From assembly GCA_013368445.1 (NCBI GenBank), contig JAACJO010000027.1, positions 248,001 through 312,000 on the forward strand: a DNA stretch of 64,000 nucleotides. Direction: 5' to 3'. Below, in pieces: positions 45,222-55,935 of this stretch (position 1 is the stretch's first letter; every line of letters starts with the position of its first letter). The position numbers were made by a program, and so were the translations under genes. The stretch is from Leucocoprinus leucothites. Its lineage: Eukaryota > Basidiomycota > Agaricomycetes > Agaricales > Agaricaceae. A model generated the notes under the pieces. That model searched no databases. It was not told where the DNA came from and saw only the letters and a list, made by a program, of their open reading frames with translations.

Positions 45222-45475
45222 AATTTGGTGCAGTGGCTTAAGTCATAGTCATTTCATTATCACATGTTGCTCTCATCTGGTCTCAGGTTCAAACCCTGCC
45301 CCTCGACGTTTTTGGGCGCTTATTTGGACCCTTGATCTTGCCCAAAACAAGCCAAATTGTCATGTGATCAGCATCTGGATTGAAGCCAGATCAAATCTGG
45401 ATTTAAAGTAATCCACCAGGAACACTCTTCTCATTGGTGGATTAATCTGGCTTGATGCAGTCAATGCTTCTGAAA
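45222..45475 (+). mobile_element. Candidate tRNA-derived SINE
   Basis: An A-box-like TGGTGCAGTGG (45226-45236) and a perfect B-box GGTTCAAACCC (45286-45296) lie 49 bp apart, the arrangement of an internal RNA polymerase III promoter. The head does not fold as a complete tRNA. A body follows with TTGGGCGCTTATTTGG and a tail rich in CTGGATTAATC words. A related, inverted copy lies at 43690-43905, which supports a mobile repeat rather than a tRNA gene. Confidence 0.55.
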
Positions 45476-45605
45476 CAAGACTGGAGAGTAACTTGGATTT
45501 AATTATTAGTTCAATGCCAAAGTGTGGATGGCCTGGGTTATTTACCAGGAGTGGCTTTTACACTGGAATAATGTGTTTCATGCTCAAGAACACCACATTG
45601 TCCTT

Positions 45606-46082
45606 CTATAGGACAATTTCTCTGGTCACATTGTTCTCCCTAGCCTCACCAATATCTAGATCATTAATTTTGCACAAAATCTCATATTGCACATCTAGCC
45701 ACTTAATCAAGGCATTATTCAAAGTTTCAAAGCTCATTACCAAACAGATTTCATTGCATGAGCCATTGCCCATTATAATACTGATTACACTCCATGTGAT
45801 ATCTATTCTATCAATATACTTCAAGCTATTCAGCTTGGCTGCTCCACCTGGGAAGATGTTGATGTGACTACTATCTGGAACTATTGGAAGAAAACAAGTA
45901 TTCTCCCAGCTTGTAACCCTGGGCCCTCCACCAACTTGATAATTCCCATTTCTACACTCCTTAACCCCTAGAAAATCTATGGTCATACCACTACTGATGA
46001 TCCCATTGCATGTGTTGAGAGAGAATTGAAGTTGGCCCTTGATAAACTTCAGGTTTGGGGAGTCTTGCAGGCAAGTAATCAA
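45606..46082 (-). CDS. Hypothetical protein (158 codons)
   Basis: An open frame with protein-like composition from ATG 46082 (MITCLQDSPNLKFIKGQLQF) through VPDSSHINIFPGGAAKLNSL to an acidic C-terminus. No motif is recognised. The opposite strand is also open (45493-45867) but gives a Leu/Ile/Ser-rich translation typical of a shadow. It could be a fragment of a mobile-element gene. Confidence 0.35.
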   Translation of the reverse strand: MITCLQDSPNLKFIKGQLQFSLNTCNGIISSGMTIDFLGVKECRNGNYQVGGGPRVTSWENTCFLPIVPDSSHINIFPGGAAKLNSLKYIDRIDITWSVISIIMGNGSCNEICLVMSFETLNNALIKWLDVQYEILCKINDLDIGEARENNVTREIVL

Positions 46083-46497
46083 ATGAGCCTTGATATGTTG
46101 CTTAATCTGTTATAGTGATGCCAGCCTGGTCCTAAGCTGGTGTAATAGGTATCAGATTGATCCTATCAAAGGGGACTCCTTCTCAGTCAGATAGCTGGTA
46201 GCCCAATTTTGGTCATTGGTGGGTACCAGTTGTGACTAATAAAGTAGTACCATTTCCCTAAGGTGTTTGGGTACCATCATTACATTAGCACAGTACTACT
46301 ACTAGTAATCAAATATTAATTTGATATCTCAGCCTAAACCCCTCTACTGTCTAATAATGTGAGAACCTGTCTGAGATCAAAGAGCAAAGCTTAAAGTAGT
46401 CAATATCACAGTTCTTGGGGCTGCAGATGGCCTTGCAGAAAGAGATAAGCTGAAAAGCAATATTTAAGTTATATATATATTTTACAAATAGAGCTAG
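46083..46497. other. No gene seen
   Basis: AT-rich sequence ending in an (AT)n tract near 46471-46482. Nothing else can be supported. Confidence 0.4.
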
Positions 46498-46815
46498 TAA
46501 TTCTGGTTCCCTAAAGCCAGAATTGTCAGTGAGAGTTGTTAATTCTGGTTCTGGAAATCCAGAATTATTGGTGAGGATAGTAATTGTGGTTCTAGGAAAC
46601 CAGAATTTTCAGTGAGGGGTAGTAATTCTCATTCTGGAAATCCAGAATTGTCAGTAAGGGTAGTAATTCTGGTTCTAGGAAACCAGAATTTTCAGTGAGG
46701 GATAGTAATTCTGGTTCCAGGAAACCAGAAATTTTGGTGAGGGCTAGTAATTCTGGTTTTTGAAAACCAGAATTGTTGGTGAGGGTAGTAATTCTGGTTT
46801 CCTAGAACCAGAATT
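46498..46815. repeat. Hairpin minisatellite, eight units of 41-42 bp
   Basis: Units start near 46498, 46540, 46581, 46623, 46664, 46706, 46748 and 46789. Most contain an inverted repeat, AATTCTGGTT...AACCAGAATT, so that each unit can form a stem of about 10 bp. The linker reads TCAGTGAGGGTAGT. Related hairpins recur at 48010-48125. Confidence 0.88.
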
Positions 46816-48000
46816 TACATCTAAGCTAAGAGGATCTAGATACAGACTAAATTTCAATCAGTACTGAATAGGAGGTGCCTGATCTGTAATGTAAAGATTG
46901 CATCACTCCCTGATCTGAATGATGGCCATATGAGATCTATAGTAGTGTCTATGTTGGTGGTAGATAACAGTTGTGCTTTTGGCTGTTGGTTGATCACTAA
47001 ACTGCCACTATTAGAAGATGTAATTGTATCTACTGAATAATGAAACATAATGATCAAAGGTTGAGCTTCAAGGTGTATTTTAGAGTTGATGTTCACAATA
47101 TTACTATGTTAGAATACAACCTTCTTCAGAGTGGCTTTGCCTCCTTATCAATTTGTATATAGATTACTTGTGCATGGGTATATATTAGGAATATGTCCAC
47201 TGGCATATTCACACCTTTGATCAGTTATTAATTTGTGAATATTTTGTGAAGGGACTGTACAGTAGCTCAAAGAAATGTGAATGATGCTAAAAGGACAAAG
47301 TGTATTTTTCAGGTGTAATATCACAAGGTTAGTGCTGAATCTTGACTCCTAAATTGCTCAGTCCATGTATTGAAATTTGTCTCCATCACAGGTTCACTTA
47401 CCACAGTTTGGGCTTGTAATACAGGGATGTCTTGTGAAGTTGGAATTTGCTATTACCATAATGGTATATGAATGATCCTGAGACCACCAAGATGACTGGA
47501 GATGCAAGACAGTCATGGAGGTCCTAAATGTGAGAAATATATCATATGAAAGGTGTAATCAAAACAATTTCAGTGCATCCAATATCATACTGCTTAGGGG
47601 AGGACAGCAATAGTAATTAAATGCATAAGACAGGGTAGTAAAAGACAGTATATACAGGTTTATGGGATGGAGAGAGCCTTTTGAGCAATTTAAGCAAGCT
47701 AGCCCGAAATATCTACTTAATTGGAGCTCAAGGACGGTACTTTGAATCCAACTGGTTCATAAATCATCATGTAGTCAAACAAAATGCATTTTGTAGGAAT
47801 GCCAAAGTCAAATAGAATTGACCGATGTACTAATGGTGCAGTAAAAGTATTAATGAGTTCATTTAATCGGGTTCATCTGTATCTTCGAACAGAAACTTTT
47901 TCCAAGTCAATAGCTATGCTGAATCTTGAGATATTGTCCTATCAAGTAAAATAAGAGAAAATGATATACCCTGTTGAGCATAATTGTTATTAATGGACCC
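46816..48000. other. No gene seen
   Basis: No convincing coding region. The 80-codon ORF at 47096-46854 (minus) has no recognised feature. Confidence 0.4.
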
Positions 48001-48125
48001 ACAGCCTTCCTCTCATTCTGGTTTCCTAGAACCAGATTTGTGCAGTCTTCCCTTCAATTCTGGTTTTCTGGGACCAGATTCTGTCAATCCACTACCAAAT
48101 TCTGGTTCTCAGAAACCAAAATCTA
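48001..48125. repeat. Dispersed cluster of the TTCTGGTT hairpin repeat
   Basis: Three copies of the ATTCTGGTT...AACCAGA hairpin seen at 46498-46815 recur here with different linkers (TGCAGTCTTCCCTTC, TGTCAATCCACTACC). This places the motif outside a single tandem array. Confidence 0.65.
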
Positions 48126-48724
48126 TCACTAGTACTAGTAAGTAGTAATTAAGTGCAATGTATGCCATTTGATAGTAATTAATGACCCCCCAGAATAGGA
48201 GATCTAGATCTCATCAATTACCAAATTGATGTTGATGGCTGCCTCTTCTCAGTAAGTAACAAAGTTGTTTACTAAGTCAGACTTATAATATGGTGATTGT
48301 TATGTATATTGATTGTATCTAGTATTTGTTTTCTTTACAATACAAAGTTGATATTAGCTTTATTAAAGTAATATCACAATTATATTTCTCTTTATTTGTC
48401 TTTGTATTTTCTTAGTTTGATCAGACTTGTTTACTTTGTCTCACATAAGTGATTGTTCCAGAACATTACAAAGTCACATGCTCAGTGGATAATAGAATAC
48501 ACACTTGGTCATATATTAAACTGTGGGAACAAATTGTCTAGAGCTACATGAGAGACTTGAGATCAGATTGATTGAGTTATAAATCATATACAACAATAGT
48601 ATAGTATAATGGAATAAGTACTACTGTACTATATTACTTTTGAATAATCTTGTAGCATGGAAGTATGAGATTGAGTATACAATAATACAAATACTGCTTG
48701 CCCGTAGCAGAGTTCTATAGTATT
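48126..48724. other. No gene seen
   Basis: AT-rich intergenic DNA. I find no coding region or repeat worth naming. Confidence 0.4.
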
Positions 48725-49000
48725 GTTGAGTGAATAGTACTGTATTACTATTCCTTGTACCCTATGGAATGGTACTCTAGTACTGTTTCTCATACAGTAT
48801 GGAATGATACCATGATACTGTTCCTCATACAGTATGGAATAGTACCATGGTACTGTTCCTTGTACAGTATGGAATAGTACCATGATACTGTTCCTTGTAC
48901 AGTATGGAATGGTACCATGGTACTGTTCCTCATACCATATAGAATATTACCATGGTATTGTCCTCACTACTCTATGTAATAGTATTCTGGTACTGTTTTT
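48725..49000. repeat. 35-bp palindromic tandem array, left copy
   Basis: Eight units with a 35-bp period (phase marks at 48746, 48781, 48816, 48851, 48886, 48921, 48956 and 48991). The core GAATAGTACCATGGTACTGTT is nearly a perfect palindrome. An array with the same period and core lies at 63560-63909, and this one abuts the 3' end of the KDZ gene. Confidence 0.9.
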
Positions 49001-51160
49001 CCTCCTATCCAAAAGGCAGTAGTATGGATAAACTGCATTTCTTGTCATGAATATACACAAATAAGAGTGGAAGTATGTGGTGTACATAGCAGACTTGAGT
49101 CACATGAACAATCTAGACTAAATATAGTATTTTACAGCCCCTGTACTCTTAATCAGTTCCAAATAGACAGAAACATAGCTGTATATAACACTGCACAATC
49201 CTGTGCCATATACCATACAGACTTTCTGATTTTAGCAAGGCTACCATTTCCACATTCTGCTGCACTTGGGTTAATCCTACCCAAGATAGGCTGGGCTTGT
49301 GCATATGTCTTTAGAAAAGTGGCAGGTGAGCAGCAAGAATGACCCAATGAATGGAAATCATCAATCAGAAACACAGTGTCTGCAAAAAAATCTGGCTCTC
49401 TTGTCCTACAATAAGGAGCTAGCTGGCATGCAAAATTATAAATAACATATTTTGGAGCTTTTGGCCACCTTGTGACCATTGCAGAAAATACATCATTCCT
49501 TCCTTCACTTTCAGGAATGCAATGAAACCCATAGCAAATACTATGTGTACACCAAGCACACATGATTCCTCCTGTCAGTTTGTTTTCTCCATACTCACTG
49601 TAGTATTTATTGCAAATACCATCCCTTTCTCTGGGTTCCTTTGCAATATCATGCCGCAAGCCAGGGTACTGGGGCTGGTGGCGTATTTGAGGCATGCTAT
49701 ATCTACAGCCACTCTAATACTAGTTAGTACAAGTTAGATAACTAATAGAACAATCATACCTTTTTCCATCCTCCATCAACAACTCCAATTGAGAAATCAA
49801 TGGCAGGTGATAAGTAATAGATGTGGTCAAAACATCTTCTACCCTTTGATGTATCCATGCCAAGGCACAAAGAAGTCCTGGAGAAAACTTCTGACTTGTC
49901 TTCCATTCATATAATGAAAGCCAGTAGAGAATTGGAATACAAGACAGCCAGTTAAGGGTTTCTTGACTAGGGCTTTCCGAAAACATCTTCAAAGTGTGAA
50001 GTGAAGGCCTATTGATTAACTGTAGGCATAATTCATTTGCTGAGATCTAACTCCTGTTAGTAGAAACCCAAGTGCTATTTAATTCACTTACTTAGAAAAA
50101 AAAAAGTCTGACTTCAGCTGGAGGTTCCTTTTTCAGGAGAAAACAAGAGGAATTATAATGTTCATGGAACAGTCATATAAACCACTGCAATTGGCTTGAA
50201 TAGACTGTAATATTCTTCCCATTTTTTGATTCTTTTCGAGAGTTAATTCAAGAATTTGAATTCTCTTTTCTTTCTATTAAAAACATAAGATAAATTGATT
50301 ATCTGTGTTCAAGCACATACCTCTTTGTCTGGTACTACCTCACTTCCCTTGGACTTCCATCCAAATAGCTTTTCATTACACAAATGAGAAAGCTCTTTTC
50401 TTAGCTCTAAATCTTGGATAAAGCTTTGATTCTTGGAATAACCTCCTCGACGTACTATTGAGTTATGGTGCTGGGTAGTTGGTGGATAAATGGTATTCAG
50501 AACATGCTTCTTGTTGAAAGCAAGTGTGATTCCATCCCAGATTACAGTTTCTGGTGTTGGACCATACTGAGGGCAAACCATATCATTTTCCAGCTCTAAA
50601 AGATTGGCATATCCAAACCAGACAGTCCAGAAAACAGATTTATCCACAAAGGAGGAGGAAGATGTGACCATCTTCTATAACACCTAGTAACAACCTTGAT
50701 CCATGCAGAGAAAGGTGTTTTAGAAGAGGTATAAGAGGAGGTGTAGTCATCAAGCAGGTCATGGGAGAATAGCATTGTGTTGTTATAGTTGAATAATCCT
50801 AATTCTCTGCAATCTGGCCCAATAGCTCTGCCAGAGTATCTTGTAGTATTGCAGAAAAAGCACCTTTGTAGCTGAACTTTTGCAGAAAGAGGTCGAAGAA
50901 GGGTGTACATGGTTTCTCAAATACTTCACCATTAGGTGAGTAGAGACCACCACAGGTACAATAGGAAGTAGGAGAGAGTGGGAGGAGAGAAGGGACTGTT
51001 TTAACTGCTGGTGCTTCTGGATAGAGAATTCGATCACTGGGAATTCTTGTCCAGTGAGGTGGTATAATAGGAAGATATGAAATTGAGAGATGACGTTGAG
51101 AGGTAGTGCTCTGGATTTGGGAAGATGTAACTGTTCATACAGGTTAGTGATATCTAGTTC

Positions 51161-52756
51161 TACAGTGGCTCAAAAAACTGTCCCAATGTTTTCGCATTTG
51201 GACATATTTGCTAATACCAGGGCAGATATATGGCCTAGCATCCTGAAAATATTCACACAGGTACCTTGACATATTGGGAGCATATATTCCCATGATCACA
51301 TGACCTTGTCCATCAATGAATTAGTAATGAATTATTAAAAATATCTACTCATTGGGACAGTTTTTTGACCCCCTGTCAGCCTCCCAGTATCTATCTTGTA
51401 ACATGCCAGGGGAGCATCAGGGCAGGTGTGGGAGTAGTAAACAAGATCATGTGACCTTGGTTGACATGTTGAGATGGCTACAACTGTCTTTCTTCCTGCC
51501 ACTACATCATGAAAGCTATCTCCTCTACCTAATACTCCCAAGTCACTTCTCTTCTCAAAGATGGCTATTCCTTGTGCCATATTGAACATAAAACTAGTCT
51601 AGGCAAGTCTACTGTTGGGAGGATCAATAAAGAAGTTGATGGGGACAAGGAAAACAACAAGGGAGGACGTCCTTCCAAGCTTTCTCCTCATGATAAAAAA
51701 GCAATAATTCACCAAATAACCTCTGGAAAGCTAGATAATGCTGTCCAGGCTACAAATTTCATTAACTCTACTCTGTCTGACCCTGTCACACCCCAAACTG
51801 TCAGAAATACCCTTCAGGATAATGGATTTTGCTCTGTAACCAAGATCAAATGACCTCTACTCAAAAAGCAACATTGTGAGGAATGCCTTGACTCTGCACA
51901 TGAACATAGGAATTGGACAGTGGAGGACTGGAAGAGGGTGTTGTGGACAGATGAAACAAAGATCAACAGGATTGGGTCAGATGGAAAGGTGTATACCTGG
52001 AAGGAGAGGGGGGAACCACTGTCAGATAGGACCACTCTCCCTACTGTCAAACATGGAGGAGGTGGTAACATGATGGTGTGGGGGTGTATGGGGTGGAATG
52101 GGGTAGGAAAGCTGATTGAGGTTCAAGGGAATATGGATGCAGTGAAATACTGCGAGATTTTGGACAATGGGGTGGTGGAAAGCTTTGAAAAGTTGGAGAT
52201 GGAGGAGGAGGAGAGGATATTCCAGCAGGATAATGACCCAAAACACACCTCAAAACTGGGACAACAATGGTTTGTGGACAACAATATTCAAGTTCTATCA
52301 TGCCCTGCACAATCCCCTGACCTAAATCCCATTGAACACCTCTGGACCTACCTGAAGGACCAGCTGAAGGCATATGAAAGACCACCTAAGGGAGTATTTG
52401 AATTGTGGGAGAGGCTAGTAGAGGAGTGGAATAAGATTCCAGCAGAAAGGTGCCAAAGGCTGATAGAAACCATGCCCAGAAGGATTGAGGCAGTTGTCAG
52501 GGCAAGAGGAGGTCATACAAAGTATTGAGTAGGTAGATAACAGAGGGTCAAAAAACTGTCCCAATGAGTAGATATTTTCGATAATTCATTAATAATTCAT
52601 TGATGGACAAGGTCATGTGATCATGGGAATATATGCTCCCAATATGTCAAGGTACCTGTGTGAATATTTTCAGGATGCTAGGCCATATATCTGCCCTGGT
52701 ATTAGCAAATATGTCCAAAATGCGAAAACATTGGGACAGTTTTTTGAGCCACTGTA
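51161..52756 (+). mobile_element. Tc1/mariner-type DNA transposon, 1592 bp, TA target site
   Basis: The ends CAGTGGCTCAAAAAACTGTC are inverted at 51163 and 52754 and the element is flanked by TA. The terminal inverted repeats extend to about 210 bp (51163-51373 and 52543-52754) and are nearly identical, so insertion was recent compared with most elements here. Within the long repeats the word CATTGGGACAG recurs near both edges. It carries one transposase gene and sits inside the KDZ gene. Confidence 0.95.
51509..52528 (+). pseudogene. Tc1-type transposase with two premature stops
   Basis: From ATG 51509 one frame gives 339 residues, the usual Tc1 length. The N-terminal helix-turn-helix region (LLKDGYSLCHIEHKTSLGKS; then STVGRINKEV) is followed by GGRPSKLSPHDKK. 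The catalytic residues lie in LWTDETKI, FQQDNDPKHTS and SPDLNPIEHLW, the DDE pattern. Stops at 51530-51532 (TAA) and 51851-51853 (TGA, where KRP is expected) break it. Both fit decay of arginine CGA codons. The enzyme would cut and paste the element at TA sites. Confidence 0.88.
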
Positions 52757-53971
52757 AAGTCAGAAAACATCATACCTGGAACATGAATTTCTGTTAATTC
52801 TATTAACTCTTGATTTTCTTCATAGTTTCTGCCAACAGCATTTTGAAGGTATTTTTGACACTGCTCAATATGACCACAAGTAGAACCCCCATCCCTTGAG
52901 TATCTCCAGTCACCTATTCCAGAATCTGGACCTGTATAGGTCACAACTACTCTGTATTTTGCTTGCATTGGCATATTTGAGAGCCCAACAGAGAAATGGT
53001 TGACCCATCCTCCCTCTACTATATCTCTCCAAAACACAATAACTGGTTGTGCAGTATCTATGCTGGTATTAGACAATTGGTACCATGTATCCTAAGATAA
53101 AAATATACCAAAAGTCTCAATAGCTTGTGTAATATCTTCATTTTGAAGATATTGCTGATGTATACATTTTTCATAGTTTTTAAAATCTGGGCAATTGCAG
53201 ACAGGAATGGGTGTCTCTTGACCATGATCAATTTGAATATGGTACCAATATTTCTAGAGGTGTTAAACATTATTATTCACAGCCAACCATAATTTATTAG
53301 GAGTAAAACATACTGTTTGTCTTCCTACTTTATTATCCCATCCAGTGGCAACATAAAGGTCTTCAGATAGCTGAAGAAATGGTATGGCTTGAGTTGTTAC
53401 TCCTTCAGCAAACTGCTGGTAGTAGTCTGGAGAAGAGAGAACAGCTGTATTCTCTACTTCAACAGAAATATTATCCATAACAGAATCAGGAATATCCAGC
53501 ATTCCACTATCTCCACCAGAGAAGGTAGCATCCTGTTGAACAAGAGTAGTAAGCTCTTCTGAAGATGGTGGAGATTGATTGTTGTTGGTTCTTTTTCTTG
53601 TAGGGTGAATCTGAGATAAAGAAGACCCTATAGTATTTAATGAAGTCTGAATCCTCTGCTTTTTTTGTGGAGAAATTATCCTTCCATCAGATGCTGCTAG
53701 AGAAAGTAATGCAGGGTTGGTGTGTTGACTAAGTAAAGGAACAGGCTGCACAGAAATCCAGGTATTTGGAGGAGGTGTTTGCTGTATAGACACATATCAA
53801 GGCATGGTGGGATATAGAGAAAGATTAAGATGGATAGATAAGGCTAGTCATTGTCATGTGATAGGAATGATCTAGTACAACTGTACTGTTCTATGTTATA
53901 ATAGTACTGCATTACTATCTCAGTATAGTAATAAACAGTACTATAGTACTATCAAAGCATCTTTAGAACTG

Positions 53972-54517
53972 TGTCAAGATTTGCGAAATACCAGCGCTTA
54001 CTAAGCATGCAAAAGTTATGGAGAGATTGGTCATTGGCTTCAGCATATGTGCTGTACCCTTCCAATATCACATCAACCAATTTGGTCTATGAGGAAGATG
54101 ATAGGCAGTGTGAATTGGAATTCAACACGGAAGGAATAATGGACAGAGAATTCAGAGTAGAATCTTAGTCAATATTCAGAATGGGTAATACATGAGCTAG
54201 TAGTGACATATTTAAGATAACACAAAATCAGACAAATAACATGTAAATATCATGAAACTCACAATATGATGATAAACAAATAAACAGATAAACAAAAAGT
54301 AAATAGACAATGACAAACGCAACATGATGGAGAATGACAAACATAAATGGAATGGCAGAAATGAATATGAGTGCAAATGAAAGGAGGATAGAATGATGAG
54401 CAGAGACAGGCTGTGAATCATTTATAGAAATGATAGATAATGAAAAATCACAGAAATTGGAAATTGAAAAAATAGTCAGAGATCAAATCGGAGAGGTCGT
54501 GATTGCAGATCATGACA
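53972..54517 (-). mobile_element. Solo LTR of the element 2 family, 546 bp, TSD AACTG
   Basis: It starts TGTCAAGATT and ends CATGACA, flanked by AACTG (53967-53971 and 54518-54522). It has the same length as both LTRs of element 2 and aligns end to end. It lies between the divergent KDZ gene and a plus-strand gene, so it may disturb their shared upstream region. Confidence 0.93.
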
Positions 54518-54599
54518 AACTGTTCTATTATACTATTTAAACAAAAAGTATATTTCTACTATTTCTCAGGTCATTGAAAAGGATTACAGTACTCAACCT

Positions 54600-55887
54600 T
54601 ATTTCTCAAAAAGGAAGTTTTTATGTTGTACTCAATTTTTTTTTCTTTCTCTCTTTAGCTTCACAAACTCAACTATAACCAACTCCACAAGACATAGGAG
54701 AAAACTTGCTAATAGCCACTCTCAGAAGTCTCAGAAGCAAAGACATTGCCATATATGCCCTGGTAATAGGCTTAAGGCAGAGTGTAGATGCTTTAATGGT
54801 GGTAGAAGAGCAAAATTGTCCCAGCCATGCACATCAAGCTCTCTAGTATGTGCTTTAGAGATTATAATTGTTTGAATGTCATTAATAATATATTTATAGA
54901 ATGATAATCCAGATGATCCATTTATAACAATGAATTCATCTCAAGGCATACTTTCCTCTCATGGTCAAGCTGAAATAAGGAATACACCTATTTTTGAGTG
55001 AGAAATAAACCAAGCCTCTATTGGCCTTCTGCCCACCTCGCTTTAGTCCAGATATCCCAATAGATCCTATCTTATTGCAAGAAAGTAATATTCAGACTCC
55101 AACAAGGCTGAATAGTAAGGGAAATGAAAATGTAGGTTGTGAAATTTCCACTTTGAGTTTCAGAATTTATCTTATACTATATAGATATCTATTGGTGGAG
55201 AGTTAATGTCACCTCATAGCTCTACCACACCTTTATCCATGCAACATTCAACCAACACTCCTACTTCCTCTGTATTCCTAGGAAGCAGAAAATGACTTAC
55301 TACTAAGGAAAAGTCAGAGATCTATGGAGATGTTCAAGGGGCTCAAATTGGTAGTACTCCCTATAGTATGTGACTTTCCTCTTGATTTTTGTTGTAAAGA
55401 CTGAGGCTTTATAGTTATTAATAGAGATACAGCTCTGAGACAACCAATCACAGAGTCAGGTACTGCAAATACAAGATTTAATCATCAAATGCCTCTTCTA
55501 CTTTCAAGAGTAAGTTTACTCTGGATATGTAACCAATATAACTCAAAATTGTTTATTCAGGCTGAGCAGCTAGCTCTAGAAACTGATACTTATATGCTTG
55601 TTCTTGCACAGCAGGCTTCAGGATCATCAGCAGCCATGAGCTTTGCATCTGCAAGACTTCGGAGAGAGGCACCTACAGATACATCAGATTTAATCTCTCA
55701 GTTTCAAACACTTATGACTAATTTAGTCCTAGCAAAACATGCACATGCACTTGACCTAGCAAAGAAAATACAAGGGGAAAGGGACAAAAAGGAAAAAGCT
55801 GAGAAGGAAGCAAATGAAGCAAGACAAATAGCTGAGGATGTTCAGGCTCAGTTGGCAGAGAGGAAAATAAGAGAAGAATTAGATTAA
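54600..55887 (+). CDS. Hypothetical coiled-coil protein gene with small introns, divergent from KDZ
   Basis: Protein-like plus-strand segments run from about 54655. They include a Cys/Lys/Arg-rich piece (RHCHICPGNRLKAECRCFNG) and end in 55489-55887 (an ASARLRREAPTDTSDLISQF segment, then a heptad-rich tail ending REELD). Between them are candidate introns (GTATGTG, GTAAGT). I cannot fix all splice sites. No known domain apart from coiled coil. Its position next to a KDZ transposase suggests it travels with that element. Confidence 0.45.
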
Positions 55888-55935
55888 TTACGAAGAGAGA
55901 GAAATCAAAATAACTAGATTATTTCTTTATCTAGT

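Larger units (their letters stand above)
49060..53805 (-). pseudogene. KDZ-type transposase gene with SWIM and Cys clusters, interrupted by a Tc1 element
   Basis: It reads from ATG 53805 (third codon TGA, probably from CGA). The first exon (to 53263) is Ser/Gln-rich. Then comes a SWIM finger at 53205-53158 (VCNCPDFKNYEKCIHQQY, C-X-C...C-X-H) and a CGHIEQC segment (about 52880). The Tc1 insertion (51163-52754) follows. Next are LDITNLYEQLHLP, a Cys-cluster region (RCFFC...IGPDCRELGLFNY, 50910-50596; CPQYGPTPETVIWDGITLAF, 50671-50309) and the transposase core at 49695-49153 (MCAWCTHSICYGFHCIPESE; FLIDDFHSLGHSCCS). These match KDZ transposases with CxC5/CxC6-type clusters. The residue before FAC, Asp in intact relatives as I recall them, is Asn here. 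The reading continues in frame when the Tc1 element and one TA are removed. Confidence 0.75.

Noticed and set aside
45226..45300. A possible tRNA gene
   Set aside because: A and B boxes are present but the sequence does not fold into a cloverleaf with a paired acceptor stem. A SINE head fits better, with a second copy nearby.
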